A DNA stretch of 64,000 nucleotides, from the NCBI RefSeq assembly GCF_003461245.1, contig NZ_QTWS01000014.1, forward strand, positions 1-64,000. The letters are read 5' to 3'. How positions within the stretch are numbered: position 1 is the stretch's first letter; each line of letters starts with the position of its first letter. Source of the stretch: Blautia sp. AF19-10LB. GTDB taxonomy: Bacteria > Bacillota > Clostridia > Lachnospirales > Lachnospiraceae. Positions 1 to 8,020 of the stretch are shown here, piece by piece. The notes under the pieces are model-generated. The model was given only the letters and a program-made list of their open reading frames with translations. It was not told the origin of the DNA and searched no databases. Both the position numbers and the translations under genes were made by a program.

Positions 1-653
1 GGGTTCCCAAAATGCCCGCACACCGCCTTTGGATGAAAAGCGGCGCTTCTGGACGCGCGGTAAATTTCTATCATTCTGCCGTACAGGATAACCGTGATAA
101 GCACCGACATGATTTTCATGCAAAGGCTCACAAGGCTTGTTTCCATAACGAGCATAAGCAGTTCGGGGATTTCCATAGCGTCAAGTCCGGCTTGCATGGA
201 CGAGAGGGCGGCGTCAACGTCGATATTCGTATCGCCGCCGATCACGCCCGCCGCGCCGGAAACAACGTGCTGCGCCATATCGAACACCGCCATAGTGATA
301 GTAAAGGTGTGGGTAACGAGATACACCGCTACCCACGCCTTGAAAAACCACTTAAAGAACATGAACGTGTCAATATCGTGCATATTGTTCTTTTCCGTTA
401 CCATGCTGATAAGCTCCACGCATAGAACGTAGGTAATAACAAGCCCCGCAATGGGTACAATCACATTTTCCGACAAGCTCTGTATCATGGAAAATATGCC
501 TGCGTTCCACCCCTGCGGGGTTTGTCCTACCTCTGCGGCGATAGTTCCGACTTTTTCGTTTACGTCCCCGAACATAGTTGACAGATTACCGTTAATGGCT
601 CCAATGAGGATTTCCTTTATCCATTCGTTAATCGCGTCAAGTATGCTCTGCAT
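1..653 (-). CDS. VirB6/TrbL-like conjugative transfer membrane protein (partial, runs off the left edge)
   Basis: About 217 residues are visible, starting at an ATG at 653 (MQSILDAINEWIKEIL). The protein has an N-terminal amphipathic stretch, then membrane segments around VIVPIAGLVITYVLCVEL, FKWFFKAWVAVYLVTHTF and MSVLITVILYGRMIEIY. This pattern and its position directly after Maff-2 match the VirB6/TrbL-type inner-membrane channel protein of Gram-positive type IV secretion systems in Tn1549-like elements. It would form part of the membrane pore for DNA transfer. The gene belongs to the outer conjugative element, not to the inserted one. Oddity: after GRMIEIY the last ~19 visible residues (beginning RASRSAAF) are polar and do not look like the continuing membrane protein, so the first ~60 bases may be a junction, frameshift or assembly edge. 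Confidence 0.7.
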   Translation of the reverse strand, partial: MQSILDAINEWIKEILIGAINGNLSTMFGDVNEKVGTIAAEVGQTPQGWNAGIFSMIQSLSENVIVPIAGLVITYVLCVELISMVTEKNNMHDIDTFMFFKWFFKAWVAVYLVTHTFTITMAVFDMAQHVVSGAAGVIGGDTNIDVDAALSSMQAGLDAMEIPELLMLVMETSLVSLCMKIMSVLITVILYGRMIEIYRASRSAAFHPKAVCGHFGN

Positions 654-669
654 AGGCTAACCCCGCCGC

Positions 670-762
670 TTAACCGAACAGTCCGGCAAGCAGAGGTACG
701 AGGGTGCCGCCGATAAGGGCAACGCCGCCGCCCGCCATGAGCTGTTTCATGCCCTGGCTTTT
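670..762 (-). pseudogene. 3' half of an interrupted maff-2 gene
   Basis: These bases encode KSQGMKQLMAGGG followed by a hydrophobic C-terminus ending in LLAGLFG and a TAA stop. This is the C-terminal 30 residues of the short membrane protein Maff-2 found between virD4 and virB6 in many clostridial conjugative elements. The 5' half is at 8585-8725. Upstream in frame there is an immediate TAA (766-768) contributed by the inserted element, so this half has no start codon of its own apart from the internal ATG of MKQLM, which lacks a convincing ribosome binding site. Joining the halves gives a normal-looking 71-residue protein. The gene is therefore broken by insertion, not by decay. Confidence 0.9.
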
Positions 763-780
763 TGCTTATGTGTGATAAAG
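763..780. repeat. Terminal inverted repeat, recombinase-proximal end
   Basis: The plus strand reads TGCTTATGTGTGATAAAG from the exact element boundary inward. It matches the other end (8583-8600, read on the minus strand) at 15 of 18 positions. The flanking AA at 761-762 is the putative crossover dinucleotide shared with the other end. The repeats are probably recombinase half-sites. Confidence 0.8.
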
Positions 781-850
781 AAGTAATAGAAGTGTAAAAA
801 ATTTTGCCGTTCCTATCCGGCACATGAGGTATGTCGGATAGGTCGGGCGG

Positions 851-2476
851 TTAGGTGTCGGGCAGTTCTACCTTGCCGACAAAAGAATAATAGATTTCGA
901 TTTCCTGTCTGCGTAACTTGCCCCGGCGTTTCCCGTCAAGGGCAACGCTTTCATGGACAACGATTTTCTCCACAAACTCCCGCAGCAGAGTAGGGGTAAG
1001 TTCTTCAATGGTAGTGTGCCTGCGTACCACATTCATAAACTTTTCAGCGTTTGCGGTGGCTTCCTGCGCTTTGGAAAGTTCTTCCCGCAGTCTGGCGGCA
1101 CGTTCTTTCAGTTCTTTCTGCTCGGCTTCATAGTCTGCCGACAGCTCTGTGAAACGCTCGTCCGATATGCGCCCGGTTACGCTGTCCTCATACAGCCGCT
1201 TGAAGATAGCAGATAACTCGGCTATGCGTTTCTCGGCGGCTTCCAGCTCCTTTTTCTTGGCGGCGTTCCTGCGTCTGTCCCCGTCCTCATTCTGCTCGAT
1301 TAAAAGCTTCATAAACCGGGCTTCATGCTTTGCCGCATAGCTGGTAACTTTCCGCAGATTGGAGAGTACGCCAGCGGTCAAGAGGTCAGTGCGGATAAAG
1401 TGCGCTGTGCAGTCGGCGGTGCGTTTCTTGTAGCTTCCGCAGATATAACAGTCCTGCTTGCGCTTGTCCGTCTGGTATCGCTGCTGGTACATGACGCTGC
1501 CGCAGTCGGCACAAAAGAGTATGCCGGAGAACAAGCCCACTTCGTCATAACGGTTGGGGCGTTTGCGCTGCTTGCGTAACTCCTGCACCCGTTCCCACGT
1601 TTCCCGGTCAATGATAGGCTCATGGTGGTTCTCAAAAACCGCCTGCTTTTCCGGGGGATTTTCTATGCTGTGTTTCAGCTTGTAGGACGGCTTCTCGGTC
1701 TTAAAGTTTACCAGACAGCCCGTATATTCCCGGTTTTCCAGCAGATGAACCACGGTATTGGTCGCCCACTTGCACTCATAGCCGGGGTGGTAGCGGCGGG
1801 TGCTGCCCGTCCTGCGGTATTCCAGCGTCCCCGGCGTGGGGATTTGCTGCTCGGTCAGCATACGGGCTATCTTGGTCGGACCGTTCCCGGCAAGGCAAAG
1901 GCTGTAAATCTGCCGTACCACCGGGGCGGCTTCCTCGTCAATGATAAAGTTTTCGTCCTCGTCCATGAGGTAGCCATAGACGGGCTTGCTTGTGATGGGC
2001 TTTCCGCTCATGCCCTTAGAGCGTTTTACTGCCTTGATTTTCTTGCTCGTATCTCTCACCAGCCATTCGTTAAAAATGTTCCGCAGCGGGGCAAAATCAT
2101 TTTCCCCCTGTGCGCTGTCCACTCCGTCATTGATAGCGATGAAGCGGACACCTTTCTGTGGGAAAATCATTTCTGTGTACATTCCCACCTGTAAGTAGTT
2201 TCGCCCTAACCTCGACATATCCTTGACGATAACTGTCCCGACTTTCCCTGCTTCAATGTCTGCAAGCATGGCTTGAAATCCGGGTCTTTGAAAGTTCGCA
2301 CCGGAATAACCGTCGTCGGTGTACCAGCGCAGATTAGAAAATCCATTCTGTTTGGCATAGGTTTCCAAAATCCTCTTTTGGTTGGAAATGGAATTGCTCT
2401 CGCCTTGCAGCTCGTCCTCATGGGACAGTCTTGGGTAAAGGGCGGTAATGAGTTGCTGGGTGGTCTGTCTTAACAT
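851..2476 (-). CDS. Large serine recombinase (TnpX/TndX type)
   Basis: 541 residues, ATG start at 2476 preceded by a good GGAGG. It catalyses excision and integration of the element by a 2-bp staggered cut through a serine nucleophile. Visible parts: N-terminal resolvase domain with RLSHED, Ser18 as likely nucleophile, and the SRLGRN helix motif near residue 95; a recombinase domain; a zinc-ribbon segment (CADCG, CYICG and a further Cys, around residues 320-360); then a long charged coiled-coil region (about residues 390-480) and a C-terminal region. This architecture and length are normal for TnpX-like proteins of Tn4451-type mobilizable elements. The gene sits 88 bp from the element end and reads toward it. 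It is the obvious agent of the maff-2 insertion. Confidence 0.95.
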   Translation of the reverse strand: MLRQTTQQLITALYPRLSHEDELQGESNSISNQKRILETYAKQNGFSNLRWYTDDGYSGANFQRPGFQAMLADIEAGKVGTVIVKDMSRLGRNYLQVGMYTEMIFPQKGVRFIAINDGVDSAQGENDFAPLRNIFNEWLVRDTSKKIKAVKRSKGMSGKPITSKPVYGYLMDEDENFIIDEEAAPVVRQIYSLCLAGNGPTKIARMLTEQQIPTPGTLEYRRTGSTRRYHPGYECKWATNTVVHLLENREYTGCLVNFKTEKPSYKLKHSIENPPEKQAVFENHHEPIIDRETWERVQELRKQRKRPNRYDEVGLFSGILFCADCGSVMYQQRYQTDKRKQDCYICGSYKKRTADCTAHFIRTDLLTAGVLSNLRKVTSYAAKHEARFMKLLIEQNEDGDRRRNAAKKKELEAAEKRIAELSAIFKRLYEDSVTGRISDERFTELSADYEAEQKELKERAARLREELSKAQEATANAEKFMNVVRRHTTIEELTPTLLREFVEKIVVHESVALDGKRRGKLRRQEIEIYYSFVGKVELPDT

Positions 2477-2492
2477 AAATTCCTCCGTTTCC

Positions 2493-2545
2493 GACAGCCA
2501 GCCCCACTATTCCGTACCTTGATTGTACCACATGGGGCGGCTGTC
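2493..2545 (-). promoter_or_regulatory. Inverted repeat just upstream of the recombinase gene
   Basis: Arms GACAGCC-A-GCCCCA and TGGGGC-GGCTGTC pair over 13 bp with one bulged base and a 26-nt loop. The repeat lies between the tnpW-like gene and the recombinase start (2476). There is no T-run, so a simple terminator is unlikely. It could be an operator or mRNA structure controlling recombinase expression. Confidence 0.45.
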
Positions 2546-2603
2546 TGTATAGCGGCAAAAGCGTCAAATCTGCTTCTTTACGGTCGGTAAAAATGACGGT
2601 TTT

Positions 2604-2798
2604 TCAATCAGGCTTATCACAGGTCAAATATCCGGCGGCGGCTTCTGCTTCCAGCACTTTCATCATCTTGTCAGCGGCGGTGTCGGTCGCCCCCTCCTTG
2701 AAAAAGCCAGACACCACAAGGATTGTGTTGCCTATCCTCGTTTCGGTCACGCAGTCCGGGCGGCGGGCAGGGCGTTTGTTTCTCTGGGTGTCGGTCAT
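2604..2798 (-). CDS. TnpW-like transposon-encoded small protein
   Basis: 64 residues, start MTDTQRNKRPARRPD at 2798, with a strong AAGGAG ribosome site and overlap of the upstream stop codon (ATGA). The core (RRPDCVTETRIGNTIL, then SGFFKEGATDTAADKMMKVL) has the length and pattern of the TnpW family found next to TnpX-type recombinases on mobilizable elements. Its molecular role is not established. It lies between the DnaC-like ATPase and the recombinase in one minus-strand transcription unit. A longer reading frame extends upstream, but the ribosome site and overlap favour this start. Confidence 0.75.
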   Translation of the reverse strand: MTDTQRNKRPARRPDCVTETRIGNTILVVSGFFKEGATDTAADKMMKVLEAEAAAGYLTCDKPD

Positions 2799-3649
2799 AG
2801 GCAAATCTCCTTTCCGGCAAGCAGCCGTTTCAGCTGTTCCATTTTTCCCTGTGCGGCGGCTTTCCTCAAATTCTCCCCGGTAAAGCAGAGAGGGGAACAC
2901 ATTTCAAGCAGGCGGTCATAAATCCGGGCGTGGGCGGTGTCCTCCGGGTGCTGCAATTCCTCCAGCGTGAGGTTGGTCGTCACAATCAGCGGCTTCCTGC
3001 TCCGGTAGCGGCTGTCAATCACATTGTAGACCTGTTCCAGACCGTATTCTGTGCCACGCTCCATTCCAAAATCGTCAATGATGAGCAGGGGGAAGCTGCA
3101 AAGGCGGGAAATATATTCGTTCCTGCCCGCAAAGCTGGCGGCAAGGTCGTTTAATATTGCTGCAAAGTTTGTCATGCACACCGGGACTTCCTGCTCCATG
3201 AGGGCGTTTGCAATACACCCGGCAAAATAGCTTTTCCCAGTGCCTACCCTGCCCCACAAGAGCAGCCCGTAGTTCCCGTCCTTTATCTGTTCCCAGCGTG
3301 CCACATATCCGGCGGCGTTCTTCATCTGCGGGCAGCTGCCGTTATCGTTGGCAAATGTCCAGTCCTGCATGGTCTTGTCTGTAAAGCCCTGCCGTTTCAG
3401 CCGTTCCACCGTTTCAAGGTGGCTGCGCCGCTTCTCGGCGGCTTCCCGTTCCTTACGGGCTGCCCGCTGGCAGTCGCACTCTGACGGGTGGCGGTCACGC
3501 CCGAAAAAGGTCTTGCCCTCCGGGAAATAGGCTTCTTTGGGTTTCCGGCATTTGCCGCAGTATAAAAGCCCGTCCTCCCCGGTGTAATCCTCCGGCTCGG
3601 CTGTGGTGTCGGTCATAGGCAGTATGGTGTTGTGGATTGTATCGGTCAT
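2795..3649 (-). CDS. DnaC/IstB-like AAA+ ATPase (helicase loader type)
   Basis: 284 residues from ATG 3649 (GGAGG upstream; ATGA overlap with the initiator gene). It has an N-terminal zinc-finger-like region (CGKCRKP, then CDCQRAA), a Walker A GRVGTGKSYFAG, a Walker B LLIIDDFG, a sensor-1 segment IVTTNLTLEEL and an arginine-finger region DRLLEMC. This is the DnaC/DnaI/IstB-type ATPase class. Together with the RepA-type initiator it probably loads the host DnaB helicase on the excised circular form. The N-terminus contains MTDT twice, at residues 1 and 12; only the first ATG has a ribosome site. Confidence 0.9.
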   Translation of the reverse strand: MTDTIHNTILPMTDTTAEPEDYTGEDGLLYCGKCRKPKEAYFPEGKTFFGRDRHPSECDCQRAARKEREAAEKRRSHLETVERLKRQGFTDKTMQDWTFANDNGSCPQMKNAAGYVARWEQIKDGNYGLLLWGRVGTGKSYFAGCIANALMEQEVPVCMTNFAAILNDLAASFAGRNEYISRLCSFPLLIIDDFGMERGTEYGLEQVYNVIDSRYRSRKPLIVTTNLTLEELQHPEDTAHARIYDRLLEMCSPLCFTGENLRKAAAQGKMEQLKRLLAGKEICL

Positions 3650-4407
3650 AGGCTTTCTCCCTCCTTGAATGAATAGTCCGGTATGCCTTTCTTTGGCTTC
3701 TCTTTGGCAGCGTCCTCCTGCGCCCACTTGTAAATGGTGGCTGCATGGCTCTGGTACTGCTTCCCGGTGGAAGCGATGTGGCAGGAAAGGCGGTCAAGGT
3801 AATACTCCCACTTGCCGGGGAAGTCCTGTTCCAGCTCCAAAAGTTCTGTGTCAGAAAGAAATACATTTTTATATCTGCCATAAGCGGCGGGGGGCTGCCC
3901 CTCACTCGCTCCTTTTGTTTGGCTCTCTATTAGGTTGTTTATATTAGTTTGGTTAGGGGACGGTTTTCCGACCGTCATAAGGTCAGTTTTCCGGCTGTCA
4001 GTTGGTCGGTTTCCCGCCCTTATGAGGGGCGGTTTTCCGTCCGTCAGTTGGTCGGAAAACTGTACCACTGGGATAGGCGGCACTTTCACATACAGACGGT
4101 TGGCGGCAGAAAAGCCCGTCCGTCTGCGTTCCAGCAGCCCGGCAGCGTCCAGTTCGTTCAGTGCGCCCTTTATGGTGGTGCAGCCTTTATCCAGCATTTC
4201 CGCTATCTCTGCTATGGGGTAGACAATGTATGTCCGTCCCTCGCTGTCCTGCCAGCCGTTCTTCTGCGAAAGGGTGGAACGGTCTAACAGCAGCGCATAT
4301 AACTCTCTTGCGGTGTGGGATAGGTCTGTTTCCAGCAGGAAACGGGGGTAAGGCAGGTAAGCGGGCAGCTCCGTTCCTGCGGTCATATAATCAGCGATAG
4401 GGTTCAC
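3646..4407 (-). CDS. RepA-type replication initiator protein
   Basis: 253 residues starting MNPIADYMTAG with a nearby GGAGG. The first ~100 residues (PYPRFLLETDLSHTARELYA, then winged-helix text PIAEIAEMLDKGCTTIKGAL and LDAAGLLERRR) match the RepA_N/replication initiator A family. A low-complexity linker (about residues 115-165) and a C-terminal DnaD-like or helicase-interaction segment (LDRLSCHIASTGKQYQSHA, then ending FKEGESL) follow. It would bind an origin on the circular form. It overlaps the DnaC-like gene by 4 nt, so they are probably translationally coupled. No iterons are obvious to me in the neighbouring spacers. Confidence 0.85.
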   Translation of the reverse strand: MNPIADYMTAGTELPAYLPYPRFLLETDLSHTARELYALLLDRSTLSQKNGWQDSEGRTYIVYPIAEIAEMLDKGCTTIKGALNELDAAGLLERRRTGFSAANRLYVKVPPIPVVQFSDQLTDGKPPLIRAGNRPTDSRKTDLMTVGKPSPNQTNINNLIESQTKGASEGQPPAAYGRYKNVFLSDTELLELEQDFPGKWEYYLDRLSCHIASTGKQYQSHAATIYKWAQEDAAKEKPKKGIPDYSFKEGESL

Positions 4408-4516
4408 CTCCTTGTGGTGTCTGTCTGTGGGTTCTGTTACGCTTTTAGGGGGCGTTTTTAAGGGAAAAGGATAAATGTATCACGCACCCTTTGACACCCT
4501 CCAAAAAAGCCTTGAT

Positions 4517-4903
4517 TTATGCGGGTTTGAAATGCCCTAAAGCGTGACATTTCTCCCTTTGTTTCCGCTTCCGTTTGGCGGCGTTTATCCGCTTCATGCG
4601 TCCGGCGCAGTCCGGGCAGTATTTCCCCCGGTTGGATTTTGGGAAGAAGAACGCCCCGCAGACAGCGCAGCGTTTCCGGCTTCCCCGGCGCAAGAGGGCG
4701 GCTTCCAGTGCTTCATCAAGGGGCAGGACAGCGGCGGTAAACCAGCGGCAGAGCAGCGAATAGCTGATACTCTGTACACACACGCAAGGCTCGCCGTCCT
4801 CCAACAGCAGGCAGTTCCCGCTGTCATAGTTGCAGCACTCATGCACAAGGCGGCGGGCTGCCCGGTACTGGCGGTAGTCCATGCGGGGGATATTACCGTT
4901 CAT
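4517..4903 (-). CDS. Cysteine-rich VLP-type small protein
   Basis: 128 residues from ATG 4903, overlapping the relaxase stop by 11 nt. Residues about 1-60 contain CCNYDSGNCLLLEDGEPCVC and a conserved-looking segment around LCRWFTAAVLPLD. The C-terminal half has CAVCGAFF and KYCPDC, a zinc-ribbon-like pair, followed by a basic tail KRKRKQREKC. This resembles the cysteine-rich VLP family that sits next to relaxases on clostridial mobilizable elements. The function is unknown; the basic zinc-ribbon end suggests nucleic-acid binding. A longer in-frame start at 5047 lies inside the relaxase gene and is less likely. Confidence 0.75.
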   Translation of the reverse strand: MNGNIPRMDYRQYRAARRLVHECCNYDSGNCLLLEDGEPCVCVQSISYSLLCRWFTAAVLPLDEALEAALLRRGSRKRCAVCGAFFFPKSNRGKYCPDCAGRMKRINAAKRKRKQREKCHALGHFKPA

Positions 4904-6518
4904 GGCTCTGCTCCTTTCTGCGCTGCGGCTCGCTCCGGCGTAAAATCTGGTCGATATTGCCCTTGACAGTCTGCAAGCGGCGGTACTCCTCCCGTTTTGC
5001 CCGGTAATCGTTGTAGCCGCTGTTTTTCTCTTTGATAAGGCTTTCAATCTCTGCTTGCAGGGATTTATAGCTCGGCAGCTTGGAAATGCCGTTCTCCCTG
5101 AAATAGCGGGCGGCTGCGTCTGCTATGATAAAGTCACTTTCATGCTTCTGACGGTAGGCTGCTTTTGCTTTGGCGTTTTTCTGCTGTTTCAGCCCGTCCC
5201 GGACAGGGCGGGTCTTGGAATAGGCAAGCACCTGCCGTTGCAGCTCCTTTTTCCCGTTCAGCGTCTTTTCCACCTGCTTCAACCACGCAAGGCTTTCCTG
5301 CATGGCGGCATAGGCGGCAGAACAGGCTTCGTCCAGTTCCTCCGGGGAGGAAAAGCCGTACTGCTGATAGGCGGTAACGGTAGCTGCCATTTGCTTTAGG
5401 TTGTGCTTTGCCGCCCAGCGGTCATAGCCCACGCCCTTGCCCTCGGCTCGCTTGGCTTCCCGGTCAACCATGCGCTGCAAGGTGTTGTCTGCCGGGGTGG
5501 TTTTTGCAGCTTTTTCCCCTTGTAACGGCTTTTTAACTGCGGCAGGGTATTCGGGTATGGCTTTGGTCTGTTCGGCAGCTCTGTGGGCGTTCTGCGTGAG
5601 CAGGGCAAGGACAGCAGCCTTGTCAAAATCGTCCCCCAGCTTTCGGGCTGTGATAGGCTTTGTCCTGTCCGGCGTGAGGTAGGAAAGCCGCCCCCGGCTC
5701 TCCTTGACGGTCACACCCTCCCGCAGCAAAAGGGAAGAAAACTCGTCAAAGCTGCCAGCTTGGGAAAGTGCCTGCCGTATCGTCCGGCGCAGCTTCGCCT
5801 TGTCCGTTTCAAACTTGGTGGGCTTGGTCGGCTGTCCGGCGGCTTCTCTGGCGGCGTTCTCTTTGTCAAGGGCAAGCTGCCCTTTCTTTGCCGCCCAGTA
5901 TTCCCGTTCGGTTATCCGTTCCTTGCTGCCGTTCAAGAGGTCGATTTGGTAAAGCCCCTCCCGGTGGCACATTTCCATGACTTCGCTCTTGAAATATTCC
6001 ATAGCGGCGTTGGTGCAGCGGTGCTTGCAGCCCTCCAGCGTGTCGGCTGGTCTGTCCATGTAGGGCAGAAGCGGGACTTCGTAAATCCGCAGGGAGTTGA
6101 TGACGATATGCACATGGATATTCCCGCTGTGGTTATGCCCGTCCGGGTGGGTGCAGATTAGGGCTTGGTGTCCGGGGAAATGCTCCTTGCAGAACTGCTC
6201 GCCCAGCTCCTGCGCCCGGTCTACGGTCAAGCCGTTGTCTGTCCCGTCCCGTGGGTCAAAGCTGATGATATAGTGGTGGCTTTTCACATCTTCCCGTTTT
6301 TGGTTTTTCTCATAGCGGAGATTGGCTCGCATACAGGCAACAGCGAAATCCTCGCCCCCGCAGTTGAGGGAAGAAATGCGGTAATCCTCCCTCGGTATCA
6401 GCCGCCCGTTTTCATCAAGGGTGGCTTTCATGGTAAACTCGTCATGCTCAAATGTGAGATAGGCTTCCGCTGCGCCATAGTCGGCGTTTTTAGAGCTGAT
6501 ATGTTTGAATGTTGCCAA
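4893..6518 (-). CDS. MOB-type relaxase (mobilization nuclease)
   Basis: About 541 residues from a TTG start at 6518 (protein beginning ATFKHISSKNADYG, the usual start of this family); an in-frame TTG at 6548 is the alternative. The relaxase nicks one strand at oriT and stays covalently attached through a Tyr. Visible: an N-terminal domain with Tyr candidates near residue 10 and in REDYR, and the HUH-type metal motif in CTHPDGHNHSGNIHVHIV around residue 125-140. A Lys/Glu-rich coiled region occupies the C-terminal half. The start overlaps mobC by 29 nt, indicating coupled translation. The relaxase would act at the putative origin upstream of mobC and pass DNA to a host coupling protein. Confidence 0.9.
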   Translation of the reverse strand: MATFKHISSKNADYGAAEAYLTFEHDEFTMKATLDENGRLIPREDYRISSLNCGGEDFAVACMRANLRYEKNQKREDVKSHHYIISFDPRDGTDNGLTVDRAQELGEQFCKEHFPGHQALICTHPDGHNHSGNIHVHIVINSLRIYEVPLLPYMDRPADTLEGCKHRCTNAAMEYFKSEVMEMCHREGLYQIDLLNGSKERITEREYWAAKKGQLALDKENAAREAAGQPTKPTKFETDKAKLRRTIRQALSQAGSFDEFSSLLLREGVTVKESRGRLSYLTPDRTKPITARKLGDDFDKAAVLALLTQNAHRAAEQTKAIPEYPAAVKKPLQGEKAAKTTPADNTLQRMVDREAKRAEGKGVGYDRWAAKHNLKQMAATVTAYQQYGFSSPEELDEACSAAYAAMQESLAWLKQVEKTLNGKKELQRQVLAYSKTRPVRDGLKQQKNAKAKAAYRQKHESDFIIADAAARYFRENGISKLPSYKSLQAEIESLIKEKNSGYNDYRAKREEYRRLQTVKGNIDQILRRSEPQRRKEQSHER

Positions 6519-6885
6519 CAGCGTCACCCACTTTCTGCAAGACTTCAAACTTTAGGGCAGCAAGGTCGGAAACCGCCGCCCGTACCTCCCCGGCAAGCTG
6601 CGGATAGGGACTGTGCCACTCGTTCAGCGTCCGGGCTATCTGGTTTAAGTTGCCGCCGATCCTCCCGTATTCGGCGGTCAGCTTCCCGACAGCGGCAAGC
6701 AGCTCGTCATTGATGGGGGAAACGGTTATGATGGGGCGTATGGCTGCCCCGGTTATGGCTTGCCGGATAAACTCGGCTTGGCTCATGTGGTAAGCAGAAA
6801 GCCGCTGGGCAAACTCGGCGTATTCTTCCTCGGTCATGCGTGTTTTGACTACCCGGCTGCGGTGCGGCGTGTTGTATCGTTTCAT
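6490..6885 (-). CDS. mobC: MobC-like relaxosome accessory protein
   Basis: 131 residues from ATG 6885, with GGAGG 12 nt upstream. The N-terminus (RVVKTRMTEEEYAEFAQRL) looks like a ribbon-helix-helix DNA-binding segment. The C-terminal half contains the conserved MobC signature GRIGGNLNQIARTLNE near residue 82. MobC proteins bind oriT and help the relaxase open the strands. The gene is first in the mobilization unit and lies immediately downstream of the hairpin-rich region proposed as oriT. Longer in-frame extensions upstream run through that non-coding region and are rejected. Confidence 0.85.
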   Translation of the reverse strand: MKRYNTPHRSRVVKTRMTEEEYAEFAQRLSAYHMSQAEFIRQAITGAAIRPIITVSPINDELLAAVGKLTAEYGRIGGNLNQIARTLNEWHSPYPQLAGEVRAAVSDLAALKFEVLQKVGDAVGNIQTYQL

Positions 6886-7394
6886 AGGTGGTTGACCTCC
6901 TTTCTGTGCGTGGTGTCCTCTCACTAATAGGAGAAAAACAGGGTGTGAAGCGGAACTGTTTTTGAAAAATCCGAAAAATATTTTGAGGGGTTTTTCAGCG
7001 GCGCAAGCCGCATAAGCAGGGTTTGGGGAAGGCACTCCCCAACAAGATTCCCGCAGGGGCAAAATGAGCGATAAGCGAATTTTGGCACCTCGGTAGAATC
7101 TTGCTCTAAGAAACTGCCGGCCTGCCGTTCACTTGCTACTGCCACTTTTTCAGAAAATCTATAACCAGCTTTTTTTATAAAAGGCTGCGGGCTGGCGTTT
7201 TTCCCTTACTCCCTACAAACCACAAAAGAGCAGAATGGACGGACTTTCCGGCAAGAACTTTTCCGGCGGCTCGGTCTTTCCCGACAATAAGGCGTTTCGG
7301 AAGCTGCGTTTTGCCCGCTGTCTGAAAAAAATGGCAGCCTTTTTTGGTTTCACTGTCTAATACGGAACTTTTGGAAATTTGCCAAAAATGGACG
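6886..7394. other. Gene-free region with hairpins: candidate oriT
   Basis: About 500 bp without a credible gene lie directly upstream of mobC and the relaxase, the usual place for oriT. At 7025-7040 there is a small hairpin (GGGGA/TCCCC). At 7043-7050 and 7096-7103 is an 8-bp inverted repeat (CAAGATTC/GAATCTTG), which encloses a second imperfect repeat around 7060-7084 (CAAAAT/ATTTTG). The nick site cannot be read from sequence. The remainder (7141-7394) shows nothing I recognise. Confidence 0.45.
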
Positions 7395-7429
7395 CAAAAA
7401 AAGCAGCAAATCTTTTTCGGATTTACTGC
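7395..7429 (-). terminator. Intrinsic terminator
   Basis: A 10-bp stem with one mismatch (GCAGTAAATC/GATTTGCTGC on the minus strand) is followed by seven T. It ends the minus-strand transcript of the lipoprotein gene at 7513-8001 before the oriT region. Confidence 0.8.
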
Positions 7430-7512
7430 TTCATGTGCCGCTGCGGTGCGGCGGGATGGATATTCAGTTGAAATAAAAGAGGATGGTGGTACTTTAGTCT
7501 ATCGACTCTTTA

Positions 7513-8001
7513 CTAACTATTAGGTAATCTTGAAAGATTTTCCTTGAATTTATCTAAAGAATGTTCATTGTTTCCCGCAAAAATAAGTGGAATTGTATAT
7601 TCATATGATATGCCATTTTCATAGTCCGATAATTGTATTTTTATAGTATCATCCCTCTCATCTTTAGGTGCTATATATATGAATGAATTTTTATTTATAT
7701 CAGATATTTTCCCTTTTTCAGAAGAAACAGTATAACCCCAGTCTGTTAAATTTGTCTTTATTGTAACTTCTGTTTCTGTTTCTTTTCTAGTCTGCAATGC
7801 TGTTTTATCGATTTGGATATCAAAAGGAGTCGAACCTAACAATTCACTGTTTATATTTACAAGTTCTTCTCCATTTGTTTTAGAAATATTAGATTCATCT
7901 TCATAATTTTGTTGAGATTCATCTTTTGGTGTTTCTCTGTTACATCCTAATAAAAAGCATAAAATAATTAGTACTAATACAGAAAGTTGTTTTTTTTGCA
8001 T
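7513..8001 (-). CDS. Putative lipoprotein of unknown function (element cargo)
   Basis: 162 residues, ATG at 8001 with a GGAG site. The N-terminus is a lipoprotein signal peptide with lipobox LLGC, Cys at about residue 20. A polar Ser/Glu/Asn-rich linker follows, then a compact region with strand-like text (TEVTIKTNLTDWGYTVSS, SFIYIAPKDERDDTIKIQL, YEYTIPLIF) that resembles an immunoglobulin-like or bacterial surface beta-sandwich domain. I do not recognise the family. The gene is much more AT-rich than the mobilization genes, suggesting a separate origin. It should be anchored on the outer face of the membrane. Its neighbour (8116-8421) is also exported; the pair looks like cargo. Confidence 0.75.
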   Translation of the reverse strand: MQKKQLSVLVLIILCFLLGCNRETPKDESQQNYEDESNISKTNGEELVNINSELLGSTPFDIQIDKTALQTRKETETEVTIKTNLTDWGYTVSSEKGKISDINKNSFIYIAPKDERDDTIKIQLSDYENGISYEYTIPLIFAGNNEHSLDKFKENLSRLPNS

Positions 8002-8020
8002 TTATTTCTCCTTTCATATT

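Noticed and set aside
12..660. Plus-strand frames at the left edge
   Set aside because: They overlap the VirB6-like gene on the minus strand, lack ribosome sites and have no recognisable content.
1325..2476. Several 60-190 residue frames opposite the serine recombinase
   Set aside because: They are antisense frames opened by high GC and codon bias; the recombinase motifs on the minus strand are decisive.
6924..7145. Frame of 73 codons in the region upstream of mobC
   Set aside because: It spans the hairpins proposed as oriT, has no ribosome site and no protein-like pattern.
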